Source: Novosphingobium lindaniclasticum LE124
GTDB taxonomy: Bacteria; Pseudomonadota; Alphaproteobacteria; Sphingomonadales; Sphingomonadaceae
Direction of reading: 5' to 3'
NCBI RefSeq assembly: GCF_000445125.1
Contig: NZ_ATHL01000050.1
Coordinates: 1 to 64,000, forward strand
Length of the DNA stretch: 64,000 nt
Part shown: piece by piece, positions 43,569-52,781 of the stretch
Position numbering within the stretch: the stretch's first letter is position 1
Layout: every line of letters begins with the position of its first letter
The notes under the pieces: generated by a model
What the model was told of the DNA's origin: nothing
Databases searched by the model: none
Seen by the model: the letters and a program-made list of their open reading frames with translations, nothing else
Translations under genes and position numbers: made by a program

Positions 43569-44159
43569 TCACTGGATGATGAAGGTGCGGAAGTAGACGC
43601 CGTCGACGCCGCCGAACCCCTCCTTGCGGAGCAGGACATCGTTGATCGCCTTCGTCATCCGCTTTTCGAGCCGGTCCTTGCCGGGCATCGTATAGACGTC
43701 GTTCTCGGGCGTATCGGCGAGGATTTCGAGAAGCGCGGAACGGATCGCCAGTTCGTGCTTCTTCATCCAGATCAGTACGCGCCCGTCGCGCCGGGTCGAG
43801 CAGGCCAGGCTGAGCTGGACCAGGGCGTCGGAATCCTTGAGGTTCGAGGTGAAGTCGTCGCTGAACGTGAAATAGGCGGTGCGGTAGGGGTCGCCGCCCT
43901 CGCCCTCCACGTCCGGCGCAGCTTCTTCGCCTTCGCCCTCGGCGACGGGCATGTAGGGATCTTCCTCTCCCTTGCGCACGAGCTTGGGCTGGTTGTCCTC
44001 GCGGCTGGAGGCATGGCTGCCGCCGATCAGCCCGCTCATCACCAGCGCCGCCACTGCGCCGCCGCCGACCAGGAGCAATCCCGCCACCGCGAGCACGAGG
44101 CCCAGCTTGCCTTTCTTTTTCCCGCCGGCGCCGTCGTCCGGTGCTGCCTTTTCGCTCAC
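43569..44159 (-). CDS. fliL: Flagellar basal body-associated protein FliL
   Basis: 196 residues: short basic cytosolic N-terminus (KKKGKLG), one membrane helix (LVLAVAGLLLVGGGAVAALVM), then a periplasmic FliL domain (TAYFTFSDDFTSNLKDSDALVQLSLACST...LEKRMTKAINDVLLRKEGFGGVDGVYFRTFIIQ). It surrounds stators and stabilises the motor. 13 bp before fliM. Confidence 0.92.
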   Translation of the reverse strand: MSEKAAPDDGAGGKKKGKLGLVLAVAGLLLVGGGAVAALVMSGLIGGSHASSREDNQPKLVRKGEEDPYMPVAEGEGEEAAPDVEGEGGDPYRTAYFTFSDDFTSNLKDSDALVQLSLACSTRRDGRVLIWMKKHELAIRSALLEILADTPENDVYTMPGKDRLEKRMTKAINDVLLRKEGFGGVDGVYFRTFIIQ

Positions 44160-44183
44160 GCGCGTTCCCCCATGGATTTCGGA

Positions 44184-45572
44184 TCAGGCGTAGATGTCGC
44201 TGCGCCCGGCGCCGCGCGTACTCAGTCCTCGGTCCTCGGCGTCCTCCTGCTTCTGGCCCTGCCCTTGCCATCCGCTCGGCGCCGGCCGATCGCTTCCGGC
44301 ACTATGCTGGCGCTGATCGGTCCCGGCACTGCCCCCGAAGTTCCCCGAGGGCGTCTGCTGATGAGCCGATGCTTGATGGCCGCCCTCGCGCGGCAAATCG
44401 CCATTTTGGGAAGCATTGGCCAAAGTGGCGGCGATGGCGGTCTGCACCGATCCACCGAATCCAGGCGCGGCGGCCGCCATTGTCACCGCCAGGCCGCGTT
44501 CCTCGTGGCGAAACTCCAGTGACACCGGGCCGAACTGTCCGTGGTGCAGCGCCGTGCGGACGAGGTGAGGGCTGGCTTCCTCACGTGCTTGGGAAAGTCG
44601 GCCGACAAGGGCGGCGAAGTCCTGCGGCAATTCGGCCGGAGTGTTTCCGGGACGGGGGGATAGGGCGACGCCGATGGGAGCCGTCGCGGCGACGAAGGGT
44701 TGCAAGAGCGGCGTCTGGCCGAGCAGCGCCGGCGCTATCGCGGCGGGCGAAGGCAGGGCCGTTTCGCCGGGAGCTTTCAAGGTTGGACCTGGCTTGAGGC
44801 TGGGTCGAGGACTTGGCGCGCCGGATCCTGGGGCCGCGCGTTCCGAGGGCGTGCGCGTGAGCGGGAGAAGCTCCAGCTTGGTCGGAGCGACATCGTGCCG
44901 CGAGGCAGTTACCGGCAGCGCCGGAGGCAGGTTCGTCGGCAGAACCTGCGACTTCTCGCTTGGGCCGGCGAGCATGCTGTCGGTCGGTTCTGCGCCCTGC
45001 TGGATGGCGGGCGGAGCTTGGGCTGTGTCGATCACTTCGACGCGCGCCAAGGCAAGTTGCATCACTCCCGTCGGCAGAGCGGGAGCGGACCATGGGCCGG
45101 CACGAACGGTGGGACCGGGCGGCGGCGCGGGATGTCCGGTTGTTTGGCTCGTGACATGGCCTGCTGCGGCGGGCGCGGTCGGCTCCAGGGCGCGTGTGGC
45201 AGCGGGGACGGGCATCATCACAAGTCCGGCCAGAGGCATCGGGTCGATCAGAAGTAGCGCCAAGGCCGCTTCGGCCTCACCGCCTTCACTCTCTACGGCC
45301 GGTTCGGGTGCGTCATCCTGAAGCGCCGCTTCGACAGGTTCGAGCGGCAGGATCTTGCCGGATAGCTTGCCGATGTTGCCGCTTGGCAGCCTGCCTTCAG
45401 CAGCAGGAAGCCCAAGGCTGGCAAGTGTGTCGAGGAGCGCGGCGAAGCCGTCGGCGACGGCCCTGTCTGCAGGGTTAGCGGCGCCTCCGGCCGGAATGGA
45501 GGCTGCGGCGATCACCGGAGCGGCTGGCGACGCGACAGGACTTGCAGGGGCTGGGGCGGAAAACGGGATCAT
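44184..45572 (-). CDS. fliK: Flagellar hook-length control protein FliK
   Basis: 462 residues, Ala/Pro-rich and low in complexity for the first about 330, as usual for FliK rulers. The conserved C-terminal Flg_hook region is near 350-390: VRTALHHGQFGPVSLEFRHEERGLAVTM. The tail is Gly/Gln/Asp-rich. Secreted; measures hook length and triggers the FlhB specificity switch. Confidence 0.88.
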   Translation of the reverse strand: MIPFSAPAPASPVASPAAPVIAAASIPAGGAANPADRAVADGFAALLDTLASLGLPAAEGRLPSGNIGKLSGKILPLEPVEAALQDDAPEPAVESEGGEAEAALALLLIDPMPLAGLVMMPVPAATRALEPTAPAAAGHVTSQTTGHPAPPPGPTVRAGPWSAPALPTGVMQLALARVEVIDTAQAPPAIQQGAEPTDSMLAGPSEKSQVLPTNLPPALPVTASRHDVAPTKLELLPLTRTPSERAAPGSGAPSPRPSLKPGPTLKAPGETALPSPAAIAPALLGQTPLLQPFVAATAPIGVALSPRPGNTPAELPQDFAALVGRLSQAREEASPHLVRTALHHGQFGPVSLEFRHEERGLAVTMAAAAPGFGGSVQTAIAATLANASQNGDLPREGGHQASAHQQTPSGNFGGSAGTDQRQHSAGSDRPAPSGWQGQGQKQEDAEDRGLSTRGAGRSDIYA

Positions 45573-45608
45573 GCCTGGCGTGTCCTCGTGGCGATCATGT
45601 CCGGCAGG

Positions 45609-46034
45609 CTATTCAAGACCCGTGCCAGACCGTTTGCGGCCGCTAAGCGACGGCATTTCGGCGGCTCTGGCGATCGCGCGCTCCTGGCGGTCGGCGCGAT
45701 CCTCGATGGCGGCGCGGCGCCGCTCGGCTTCGGCCAGGATCTTTTGCTTGGCGTCGGCGATGGATCGGGCGCGCGAGGCGTCCCCTTCGGCCGTGCGATG
45801 GATCGCCCGCAGCCCATCGAGGAAGCGGCCGACCTGATGGAGCGCGGCGGCATCGTTCATCCCGCGGCGGCTGCCGTAGTCCTGAGTCATGCGGTGCGTG
45901 CGTTCGGACACGTCGCGAAGCTTCGATAGAGTGCTCTCGGCCTGTGCGGCCTCCACGGCGGCCGTCTGGCGCGCGATGGCGCGAATCTTTTCCAGGCGGC
46001 GCAACCGGACCAGACGCTGGCGTTCCTGCTTCAT
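45609..46034 (-). CDS. fliJ: FliJ-like flagellar export coiled-coil protein
   Basis: 141 residues, almost all charged helix (KQERQRLVRLRRLEKIRAIARQTAAVEAAQAESTLSKL ... AKQKILAEAERRRAAIEDRADRQERAIARAAEM). Identified by coiled-coil character and by position 3 bp after fliI; sequence identity to FliJ is inherently weak. The central stalk of the FliI ATPase. Confidence 0.75.
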   Translation of the reverse strand: MKQERQRLVRLRRLEKIRAIARQTAAVEAAQAESTLSKLRDVSERTHRMTQDYGSRRGMNDAAALHQVGRFLDGLRAIHRTAEGDASRARSIADAKQKILAEAERRRAAIEDRADRQERAIARAAEMPSLSGRKRSGTGLE

Positions 46035-46037
46035 CGG

Positions 46038-47375
46038 TCAGGCCGCCAGCAGGGCGGCAAGCTGCGCGGCGCTGGCTTCGAGGTTCACGATCTCGTCCTG
46101 GGGCTGGCTGAGGAAGGACGTCAGATGCTCGTGCATGGCGATGGCACGGTCGAGCTGCGGATCGGCGCCGGCGCGGTAGGCGCCCATCAGCACCAGGTCG
46201 CGGTTGGCTTCATAGCTCGCGGCGAGGGCGCGGAATTGCCGGGCGGCCTGCTGGTGCTCGGCCGGGACGATGTCGTTCATCACCCGGCTGAGTGAGGCCG
46301 CGATGTCCACGGCGGGATATTGCCCGCGCTGCGCCAGTTCGCGCGAAAGCACGACGTGCCCGTCGAGGATCGAGCGGGCCGTGTCGACGACCGGGTCGTC
46401 CTGGTTGTCGCCATCCGCGAGCACGGTGTAGAGGCCGGTGATCGATCCGCCGCTTTCCGCCGAATTGCCCGCGCGTTCGACCAGCTTGGTGATCGTGGCC
46501 AGCGCGGACGGGGGGTAGCCGCGCGCGGAACCCGGCTCGCCCAGCAGCAGGCCGATCTCGCGCGCGGCATGGGCGACACGGGTGAGGCTGTCCAGGATCA
46601 GCAGAACCCGTTGCCCGCGCGCACGGAAATGCTCGGCCATCGCGGTCGCCAGCATCGCGCCGCGCAGGCGCAGGTTGGGGGCATGGTCGGCGGGAACGGC
46701 GACGACGATCGTCCTGTCCTTCTTTTCGGCCTGCATATGCCGCTCGACGAAGTCGGAGACTTCGCGTGCGCGCTCGCCGATGAGGCCGACCACCACGACA
46801 TCGGTGCCCATAGTCTCGGTCGCCCCGCGCGCGATCATGTCGATCAGGACCGACTTGCCGACGCCCGAGCCCGCCATCACGCCGATCCGCTGGCCGACGC
46901 CGAAGGTCGTCAGTGCATTGAGCGCCTGCACGCCGGTATCGAAGGGCAGGCGTACCGGGCTGCGGTCCAGCGCGGCGGTTCGCACGCCGCCGGAGGGCCA
47001 TTCCCGGCGGCTGTGGATCGGAAAGCCGCCGTCTATGGGAAGACCCTCGCCGTCGATCGCGCGGCCCAGGAACGGTTCTCCCACCGGCAGCAGTCCGGGG
47101 CGACCCTCGGCCCAAACCCGGGCGCCCGGGCGCAGCAGGATCATGTCGCCCAAGAGCATCGTCATCGTGCGGCCGTTGCGAAAGCCGATCACTTCGGCGG
47201 CCAGCGACTTGCCCGGTGCGTGCGAGACCCGGCACATGGCCCCGACCGGCACCGACAGGCCGCTGACCTCCAGCAATCCGCCATCGCAGGCGGCGACAAG
47301 ACCGAAGCGGCGCGGGGCAAGATCCAGCGGCTGCGCCGCGAGATCGGCCAGGATCGGCTCCCAGAGCTTCAGCAA
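46038..47375 (-). CDS. fliI: Flagellum-specific ATPase FliI
   Basis: 445 residues if translation starts at the TTG at 47375 (LLKLWEPILADL), which overlaps the fliH stop by 7 bp; no ATG is available before a conserved region, so a non-ATG start is needed. F1-beta-like: Walker A GVMAGSGVGKSVL, Walker B VLLILDSLTRVAHAAREIGLL, catalytic region GLIGERAREVSDFVERH. Powers unfolding and export of flagellar proteins with FliH and FliJ. Length matches the family (about 440). Confidence 0.93.
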   Translation of the reverse strand: MLKLWEPILADLAAQPLDLAPRRFGLVAACDGGLLEVSGLSVPVGAMCRVSHAPGKSLAAEVIGFRNGRTMTMLLGDMILLRPGARVWAEGRPGLLPVGEPFLGRAIDGEGLPIDGGFPIHSRREWPSGGVRTAALDRSPVRLPFDTGVQALNALTTFGVGQRIGVMAGSGVGKSVLIDMIARGATETMGTDVVVVGLIGERAREVSDFVERHMQAEKKDRTIVVAVPADHAPNLRLRGAMLATAMAEHFRARGQRVLLILDSLTRVAHAAREIGLLLGEPGSARGYPPSALATITKLVERAGNSAESGGSITGLYTVLADGDNQDDPVVDTARSILDGHVVLSRELAQRGQYPAVDIAASLSRVMNDIVPAEHQQAARQFRALAASYEANRDLVLMGAYRAGADPQLDRAIAMHEHLTSFLSQPQDEIVNLEASAAQLAALLAA

Positions 47376-48055
47376 CGCTGGAGCGCCTCGGCGATCGCAC
47401 GTCGCCAATTGGCAGGGCCGTCCTCGACGCCGCCGGTCGCGGTCTCGATGCGGACGGTCCCGCGTTCGAGCGTGGTATCGGGCTGGACCTGCCATTCGGC
47501 GCTGAGCCGAGGCGATACCAGCCGCAAGTCTTCGGGATGGAGCCGGATCAGCCGCTCGTCCTCTGCACGCCTGAGCATCGCGACCGCTACACTGATGCGG
47601 CGGAGCAGCGCGTCCGGTTCGATCGCCAAGGGCATGATCGCGGACTCGCACAAGGCCGACACGGTGTCGCGCAGGCGCAGCCGCAATTCTTCCTCGCGGA
47701 CTTCGTCGAGCTTGGAAAAGGCCAGGGTCAGCTTTCGGTAGGTCGCCGCTTCGGTATCGGCGTGGATCCGCGCTTCGTGCGCGGCCTGTTCGTGGCCCAT
47801 GGCGAAGCCGTGGCCAAACGCTTCGGCAATGGGATCGCCGGCTTCACTTTCGGGCGCGGCTGGCGCGGCGGGATCCGGCAAGGGGGCGCGCGCTTCGGCC
47901 TGGTCGCCAGGAGGCGGTGCGATGAACCGCGCATCCGGCTGGAAACAGGAAGGCTGGGCCAGCCTGTCGAGTAGGCCCCCTTCCGTCCTGCCCGTGAAAT
48001 CCGGGCTTGCCAAAGGCTCCCTGGTCCTGCGCCGCGAGAAACCGAGGTCAGACAT
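47369..48055 (-). CDS. fliH: Flagellar assembly protein FliH
   Basis: 228 residues from MSDLGFSRRRTREP. Proline/alanine-rich N-terminal half, then GHGFAMGHEQAAHEARIHADTEAA (GxxxG-like repeats) and a C-terminal domain LERGTVRIETATGGVEDGPANWRRAIAEAL. FliH regulates FliI and tethers it to FliN. Sequence weakly conserved; position between fliG and fliI supports the call. Overlaps both neighbours. Confidence 0.82.
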   Translation of the reverse strand: MSDLGFSRRRTREPLASPDFTGRTEGGLLDRLAQPSCFQPDARFIAPPPGDQAEARAPLPDPAAPAAPESEAGDPIAEAFGHGFAMGHEQAAHEARIHADTEAATYRKLTLAFSKLDEVREEELRLRLRDTVSALCESAIMPLAIEPDALLRRISVAVAMLRRAEDERLIRLHPEDLRLVSPRLSAEWQVQPDTTLERGTVRIETATGGVEDGPANWRRAIAEALQRC

Positions 48056-49076
48056 AGTCGTCGTCTCCCGAGCCGAAAGCGATCGTGCCGTCGGCGGCAA
48101 GGCGGCGGGCAATTCCCACGACCTCCTTCTGGGCTGCAAGGGCATCGGCCAGGCGGGTGCGGCCACGCGCCAGGATCTCATCCTTCACGCCATCCGCAGC
48201 CCGGCTCGACATGGCGCGGAAGAAGGGCTCGCGCTCGTCCTCGCTCACGCCCTTGAGCGCATCGATCAGCGTGTCGTTGGGAACGTCGCGCAGCAGCGAG
48301 CCCATCGACTTGGGATCGAGTGTGAAGAGATGCTCGAACTTGAACATCTCGTCCTCGATGCGGCGGGCCAGAACCTTGTCGCGGCGGGTCAGTTCGCCCA
48401 GCACGCGCTTTTCAACGACTTTGCCGGCGCCGTTGATGATCTCGGCCGCCTCGCGGGCGCCGCCGATCAGGAGCGGTCGCTGGCCATGGCACTCGGTGAT
48501 GCGGCGTGCGAGCAGTTCCTCCAGCATCATGATGGCCTCCGGGGCGACCGGACCGAGCGTGGCGACGCGGTGGACGATGCCCGGCTGCTCCTCGGCGGGA
48601 AGGGCATGGAGCACGGCGGCGGCCACTTCGGGATCGAGTTGCACGAGCAGCACCGCGATGGCCTGCGGATGCTCGCCGCGCACCAGGGGCGCCAGCGAAT
48701 CCGGCGTGAGCCAGCGGGCGAGTTCCAGCGCCCGATGCTGCGGAGCAGCGGGCAGGATGCGGCGCATCATGTTGTCGGCCTTCACCTCGCCCACAGCGCG
48801 CGCGAACATCCCCCGGACCTGTCCGGGGCGGTCGTGCGCGACGAGGCCGAGCGCTTCTGTGCGGGCGACGAATCCGGCGATGGCGTCCGCGATCACGTCT
48901 GGGCCGATTTCACCCAGAGCGCACATCTTCTCGCCCAGGCGGCGCAGTTCCTCGGGTTCCAGTTCCGAGAGGATGCGGCTGGTCTGCTCCTCGTCGAGCA
49001 GCATCATCATGATTGCGGCATTGTCGCCGCCGGGAAGGGGGGTGGGCGGCGGGGGGGAAGCTACCTCGTTCATCAT
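48048..49076 (-). CDS. fliG: Flagellar motor switch protein FliG
   Basis: 342 residues with the three FliG domains; the middle-domain EHPQ-type motif RGEHPQAIAVLLVQLDPEVAAAVLHALP is near 135, and the C-terminal charged torque helix DVPNDTLIDALKGVSEDEREPFFRAMSSRAADGVKDEI near 265-300. Interacts with MotA and FliF. 4-bp overlap with fliF. Confidence 0.95.
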   Translation of the reverse strand: MMNEVASPPPPTPLPGGDNAAIMMMLLDEEQTSRILSELEPEELRRLGEKMCALGEIGPDVIADAIAGFVARTEALGLVAHDRPGQVRGMFARAVGEVKADNMMRRILPAAPQHRALELARWLTPDSLAPLVRGEHPQAIAVLLVQLDPEVAAAVLHALPAEEQPGIVHRVATLGPVAPEAIMMLEELLARRITECHGQRPLLIGGAREAAEIINGAGKVVEKRVLGELTRRDKVLARRIEDEMFKFEHLFTLDPKSMGSLLRDVPNDTLIDALKGVSEDEREPFFRAMSSRAADGVKDEILARGRTRLADALAAQKEVVGIARRLAADGTIAFGSGDDDYV

Positions 49077-50830
49077 GCGGCCCTCACCTTGTCCGGCTCG
49101 CCGTCCTGCGGATCGTTGATCATCTGGCGCAGTGCCGCGACGGCGCTGTCGGGCTTTTCCGAGACGAGGCGCTGGGCGAGACTGACCTGACGCGAGAGCA
49201 GATCGGCGCGGCGCAAGTCGATGTCGAGGCCATCGGCGCCCGGAATGTCCGGCCGATGGGGCAAGGCGCCCGCCGGCGACGGCGCCGCGAGCACATGCCC
49301 GGAGGTGCTTTCCAGCGCGCGTTCGAGGGCGATCTGGAGGGGATCGTCATTTGCTCCGCCGCGGCCCTTGCTGCCCTTCGAAGCGCTCCTTTCGCCGCGC
49401 ACCATCTTGATCAGCGGCCGCACCGCCAGCAGCAGGACCAGAAGCACCGCCATCAGCGCGGCGCCATTGCGCACGGCCATCGCGAACCACGGCGTTTCGT
49501 AGAAGGGGAGGGCGTTGTCGTTGACCGGCTCGAACTTGCGCACGACGACGTTCACCTGGTCTCCGCGCCCCGGATCGGCGCCGACGGCGGCGCTCACCAG
49601 CGACTGGATGTCCGCGACGGCCTGCGCCTTCGCGCCTTTCACGCTATCCGCCTTGATCGCCACCGCTACCGAGACGCGCCTGATCCCGCCGGGGCGCGTG
49701 TTGGCCACCGAGACCTGGCGGCCCAGCTCATAGGTGCGGCTCGACGAGGATTCGCCATTGCTCGGCGGGGTGCCGCCGGGGGCGGGCTGAGTACCCTGTG
49801 GCGAGCCCGGGCGTGCCTGTGCGGCCGGTGGCGGCGTGTTGGACAGCACGCCCGGAACGCCGGCAGCCGGGCCGGTACCGGTCGATTGCGACTGTTCCTG
49901 CGTCTCGCTGCGCACGACGCCGTCCTTGTCGTAGCTTTCGCGCGCGGAAGTCACTTCGTCCATGTCGAGCGCGACCTGGGCTTGGGTGGTGAAGTTGTCG
50001 GGGCCGAGCACGGGGGTGAGCAGGCTGGAGACCTGATCGCGGATCTTGGCTTCCAGCCGCGATTGCAGGTCGAGCCGGTCCGCCTCCGCCCCGCCGAGCG
50101 GCGAGAGCAGACGGCCGTGCTGGTCCACCACTTTCACGGCATCCGGTGCAAGGCCCGGCACCGAGCCGGCGACGAGGTTGACCACCGCCGAGACCTGGCT
50201 TTCGGAAAGCTGGCGCCCGGCCTTGAGCCGGACCATGACCGACGCCGTGGGCGGCACGTCTTCGCGCACGAAGACCGACTTCTCGCCCTCGGCAATGTGC
50301 ACGCGGACGGCGTCGACCCCGTCGATCTCCGCTATGGTCATTTGCAGGTCGTGCTCGCGGGCCGAGCGCAGCCGTTCTCCTTCCAGCGTGCGGCTGGCGC
50401 CCATCGGCAGTTTGTCGAGCATCTGGTCGCCGCTTTCGGGGCTTGCCAGGGCGCCGTCGGACGCCACCAGCATGCGGGCCTTGTAGAAGTCGCCTTCCGC
50501 CACGGTGAGAGCGCCGCTGCCGCTGTCGATGCGGTAGGCTATGCCGGCCTGGTCGAGCGCGGCGACCACCCCGGCGCGCTCCGCGTCGTCAAGCTGGGCA
50601 TAGAGCACGCGCTGGGGTGAGGGGGCGAGCGTGGCCCAGGCCAGCAGCGCCCCGCCCACGGCGGCGAGCCCGACGAAGGCAGGCAGCATTTTGCGGACTG
50701 CGGGCTGGGCCGTGAAGGCACGTAGCCGCGTCAGCACAGGCGCGCCGGAACGATCGGTAAGAGGCGCGAAGAGCGAGGGCCTGGGGAACGGCGCGGTGCC
50801 ATCGGCATGGGCGGGAACGAGATCGGCCAT
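49073..50830 (-). CDS. fliF: Flagellar MS-ring protein FliF
   Basis: 585 residues; two membrane helices (about 49-70 and 455-475) around a large periplasmic YscJ/FliF domain (VLYAQLDDAERAGVVAALDQAGIAYRID...AVRVHIAEGEKSVFVRE...TASVMVRLKAGRQLSESQVSAVVNLVAGSVPGLAPDAVKVVDQHGRLLS). The C-terminal cytosolic tail binds FliG. The base ring on which export gate and C-ring assemble. Confidence 0.95.
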   Translation of the reverse strand: MADLVPAHADGTAPFPRPSLFAPLTDRSGAPVLTRLRAFTAQPAVRKMLPAFVGLAAVGGALLAWATLAPSPQRVLYAQLDDAERAGVVAALDQAGIAYRIDSGSGALTVAEGDFYKARMLVASDGALASPESGDQMLDKLPMGASRTLEGERLRSAREHDLQMTIAEIDGVDAVRVHIAEGEKSVFVREDVPPTASVMVRLKAGRQLSESQVSAVVNLVAGSVPGLAPDAVKVVDQHGRLLSPLGGAEADRLDLQSRLEAKIRDQVSSLLTPVLGPDNFTTQAQVALDMDEVTSARESYDKDGVVRSETQEQSQSTGTGPAAGVPGVLSNTPPPAAQARPGSPQGTQPAPGGTPPSNGESSSSRTYELGRQVSVANTRPGGIRRVSVAVAIKADSVKGAKAQAVADIQSLVSAAVGADPGRGDQVNVVVRKFEPVNDNALPFYETPWFAMAVRNGAALMAVLLVLLLAVRPLIKMVRGERSASKGSKGRGGANDDPLQIALERALESTSGHVLAAPSPAGALPHRPDIPGADGLDIDLRRADLLSRQVSLAQRLVSEKPDSAVAALRQMINDPQDGEPDKVRAA

Positions 50831-50835
50831 TTAGC

Positions 50836-51207
50836 TCAGACTCCCATCCGCATGATGTCTTGGTAGGCGGCCAGCAGCTTGTTGCGGACTTGCAGAGTCG
50901 CCTCGAAGGCGATGCCGGCTTCCTGCCGGGCGAGCATGACTTTGGCGACGTCGGTGACTTCGCCTTTCTGGTAGGCTTGGGTAAGGCCTTCGGCCCGGGC
51001 CTGCACGGCGTTGACGCCGTGCAGCGCCGACTGGAGCGTATCGGCGAAATCCGGGCGGGGCGGCTGAACGCCGATGCCGTCCCTGGCACTGTCCTGCGCC
51101 GCGTGGATTTGCTGGAGCAGGTCGCTGCGCTGGATGATCTGCTGGCGCATGGCCATGATCTGCTGGATGCCGCCCGGATTGCCTGCAAGGCTTGCTGGCG
51201 CGCTCAT
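50836..51207 (-). CDS. fliE: Flagellar hook-basal body protein FliE
   Basis: 123 residues. C-terminal FliE signature: FADTLQSALHGVNAVQARAEGLTQAYQKGEVTDVAKVMLARQEAGIAFEATLQVRNKLLAAYQDIMRMGV. Joins the MS-ring to the rod and is among the first exported subunits. Overlaps the sigma-54 activator gene by 4 bp, so co-transcribed with it. Confidence 0.93.
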   Translation of the reverse strand: MSAPASLAGNPGGIQQIMAMRQQIIQRSDLLQQIHAAQDSARDGIGVQPPRPDFADTLQSALHGVNAVQARAEGLTQAYQKGEVTDVAKVMLARQEAGIAFEATLQVRNKLLAAYQDIMRMGV

Positions 51208-52523
51208 CGCAGACCTCCCATCGCGCCGCGCGGTGGGCCGATGGGAATACCGGCCTCGCGCATGGAGGCGAGGCGATAGCGCAGGGTGCGTTCCGAGATG
51301 CCGAGTTCGCGCGCGGCACGCAGGCGATTGCCGCCGCAGGCCTCCAGGGTTTCGACGATCGCGCGGGCCTCGGAGTTCTGGACGATGCTCGACAGCTTGC
51401 GGGTGCCTTCGACGTCGAACGGGGCGGCGGGGTCCAGCGGAGGAAAGCGGCCGCTCGGCAGGGTCGCGGGGATCAGCCGCGCCGGGCTGTCGAAAACGAT
51501 ATGTTCGGGCGTGATGATCGCCTTTGCCTGAGCCAGCAGCAGCGCGCGGCGCAGGACGTTCTCCAGTTCGCGCACGTTGCCGGGCCAGGCGTGAAGCTTG
51601 AGCATGGCCAGCGCGGCATTGCCGAGGCAGGGGACGTCCGACGGATCCGGCGCGTGACGCAGAGCCATGGCAAACGCGAGAGGCGCGATATCGTCGGCGC
51701 GTTCGCGCAGCGGGCGCAGGGTAAGCGGAAAGACGTTGAGCCGATAATAGAGGTCGGCACGGAAACGGCCCTGGGCGACTTCGATAGGCAGGTCGCGATT
51801 GGCGCAGGCGATGACGCGCAAGTCCACCTTGATCGACCGGGACGCGCCGATCGGTACGACTTCCTGCTCCTGCAGCGCGCGCAGCAGCTTGGCCTGGAGC
51901 GCCAGGGGAAGCTCCGCGATTTCATCCAGCAGGAGCGTGCCGCCATCGGCCGCGCGCATGAAGCCTTCGCTCGCCTGGGTCGCGCCGGTGAAGGCGCCCT
52001 TCTGATGGCCGAACAGCATGGCTTCCAGCATGGTTTCCGGCATGGCGGCGCAATTGACGGCGATGAACGGACCATCGCGGCGGGGACTGCGCGCGTGGAT
52101 GAACCGGCTGAGCACTTCCTTGCCGGTGCCGGTAGGCCCATTGATCAGCACCGGAATGTCGCTTTTGGCCAGCCGATCCGCCAGAGCGAAGACCGAGAGG
52201 CTCTCGGGATCGGCGGCAATGGGTTCGTCCGGCCCGGCCATCGCCGCCAGCAGCATCGCCAGCGAGGCTTCCGAGACCGGATCGGCGTAAGTCACGTCGA
52301 TGGTCCCGGAAGCGCTGCGAACAAGAGCCGGCTGCGTTCCGCGAGCGAGCCGCACGATGCGCTTGAGGACTCGTGAAGTGGAAGCGGTTCCCGTGAATGG
52401 GGCGTCGGCATCGTGCAATTCCATCGCCGAACAATCGAACAGCGATCCTGCAATGGCGGCGGCGCGGTGGGCGATCGGCCCGTGCCGGCGGTTGAATTCC
52501 GTTTCGAAAACCAGTTCGGCCAT
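51204..52523 (-). CDS. Sigma-54-dependent activator of flagellar genes (FlbD/FleQ-like)
   Basis: 439 residues. An N-terminal region with no phosphorylatable receiver (about 1-110), a central AAA+ domain with Walker A GPTGTGKE, the sigma-54-contact GAFTGA motif near 175, Walker B GGTLLLDEIAELPL, R-finger region WPGNVRELENVLRR, and a C-terminal Fis-type HTH (ETLEACGGNRLRAARELGISERTLRYRLASMREAG). Leads the fliE-flhB operon, so it probably activates it and other flagellar promoters. Divergent from flagellin across a 258-bp gap. Confidence 0.9.
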   Translation of the reverse strand: MAELVFETEFNRRHGPIAHRAAAIAGSLFDCSAMELHDADAPFTGTASTSRVLKRIVRLARGTQPALVRSASGTIDVTYADPVSEASLAMLLAAMAGPDEPIAADPESLSVFALADRLAKSDIPVLINGPTGTGKEVLSRFIHARSPRRDGPFIAVNCAAMPETMLEAMLFGHQKGAFTGATQASEGFMRAADGGTLLLDEIAELPLALQAKLLRALQEQEVVPIGASRSIKVDLRVIACANRDLPIEVAQGRFRADLYYRLNVFPLTLRPLRERADDIAPLAFAMALRHAPDPSDVPCLGNAALAMLKLHAWPGNVRELENVLRRALLLAQAKAIITPEHIVFDSPARLIPATLPSGRFPPLDPAAPFDVEGTRKLSSIVQNSEARAIVETLEACGGNRLRAARELGISERTLRYRLASMREAGIPIGPPRGAMGGLR

Positions 52524-52781
52524 ACCTTGCGTCCCCAGTGGAATTAACGGTTCCAGGGGCTCGATATGGATGCCTAACGGCGAATCTTTGGAAAATTTAA
52601 GGCCACGTAGCGACCCTTAGTAGTATCTGAATTTCCTGGGATCTGCGCCCGCTTGACGGGAAGAGCAATGGCAGCGGCGGGCTTAATTTCGCTTCCGACC
52701 TGCCGGTCTTGGCTTCGACAGCAGCGCCGGATGAGCCGGCAAGAGCTGTTTCCTCATCGATACACCTAACGGGAGCCAAAG

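Noticed and set aside
49013..50620. 535-codon plus-strand frame opposite fliF
   Set aside because: Shadow frame with repetitive Arg/His/Ala composition and no motif.
52640..52781. Possible sigma-54 or sigma-28 promoter before flagellin
   Set aside because: The best GG-N10-GC match lacks the TGGCAC and TTGC context and lies about 130 bp from the ATG; not convincing enough to list.
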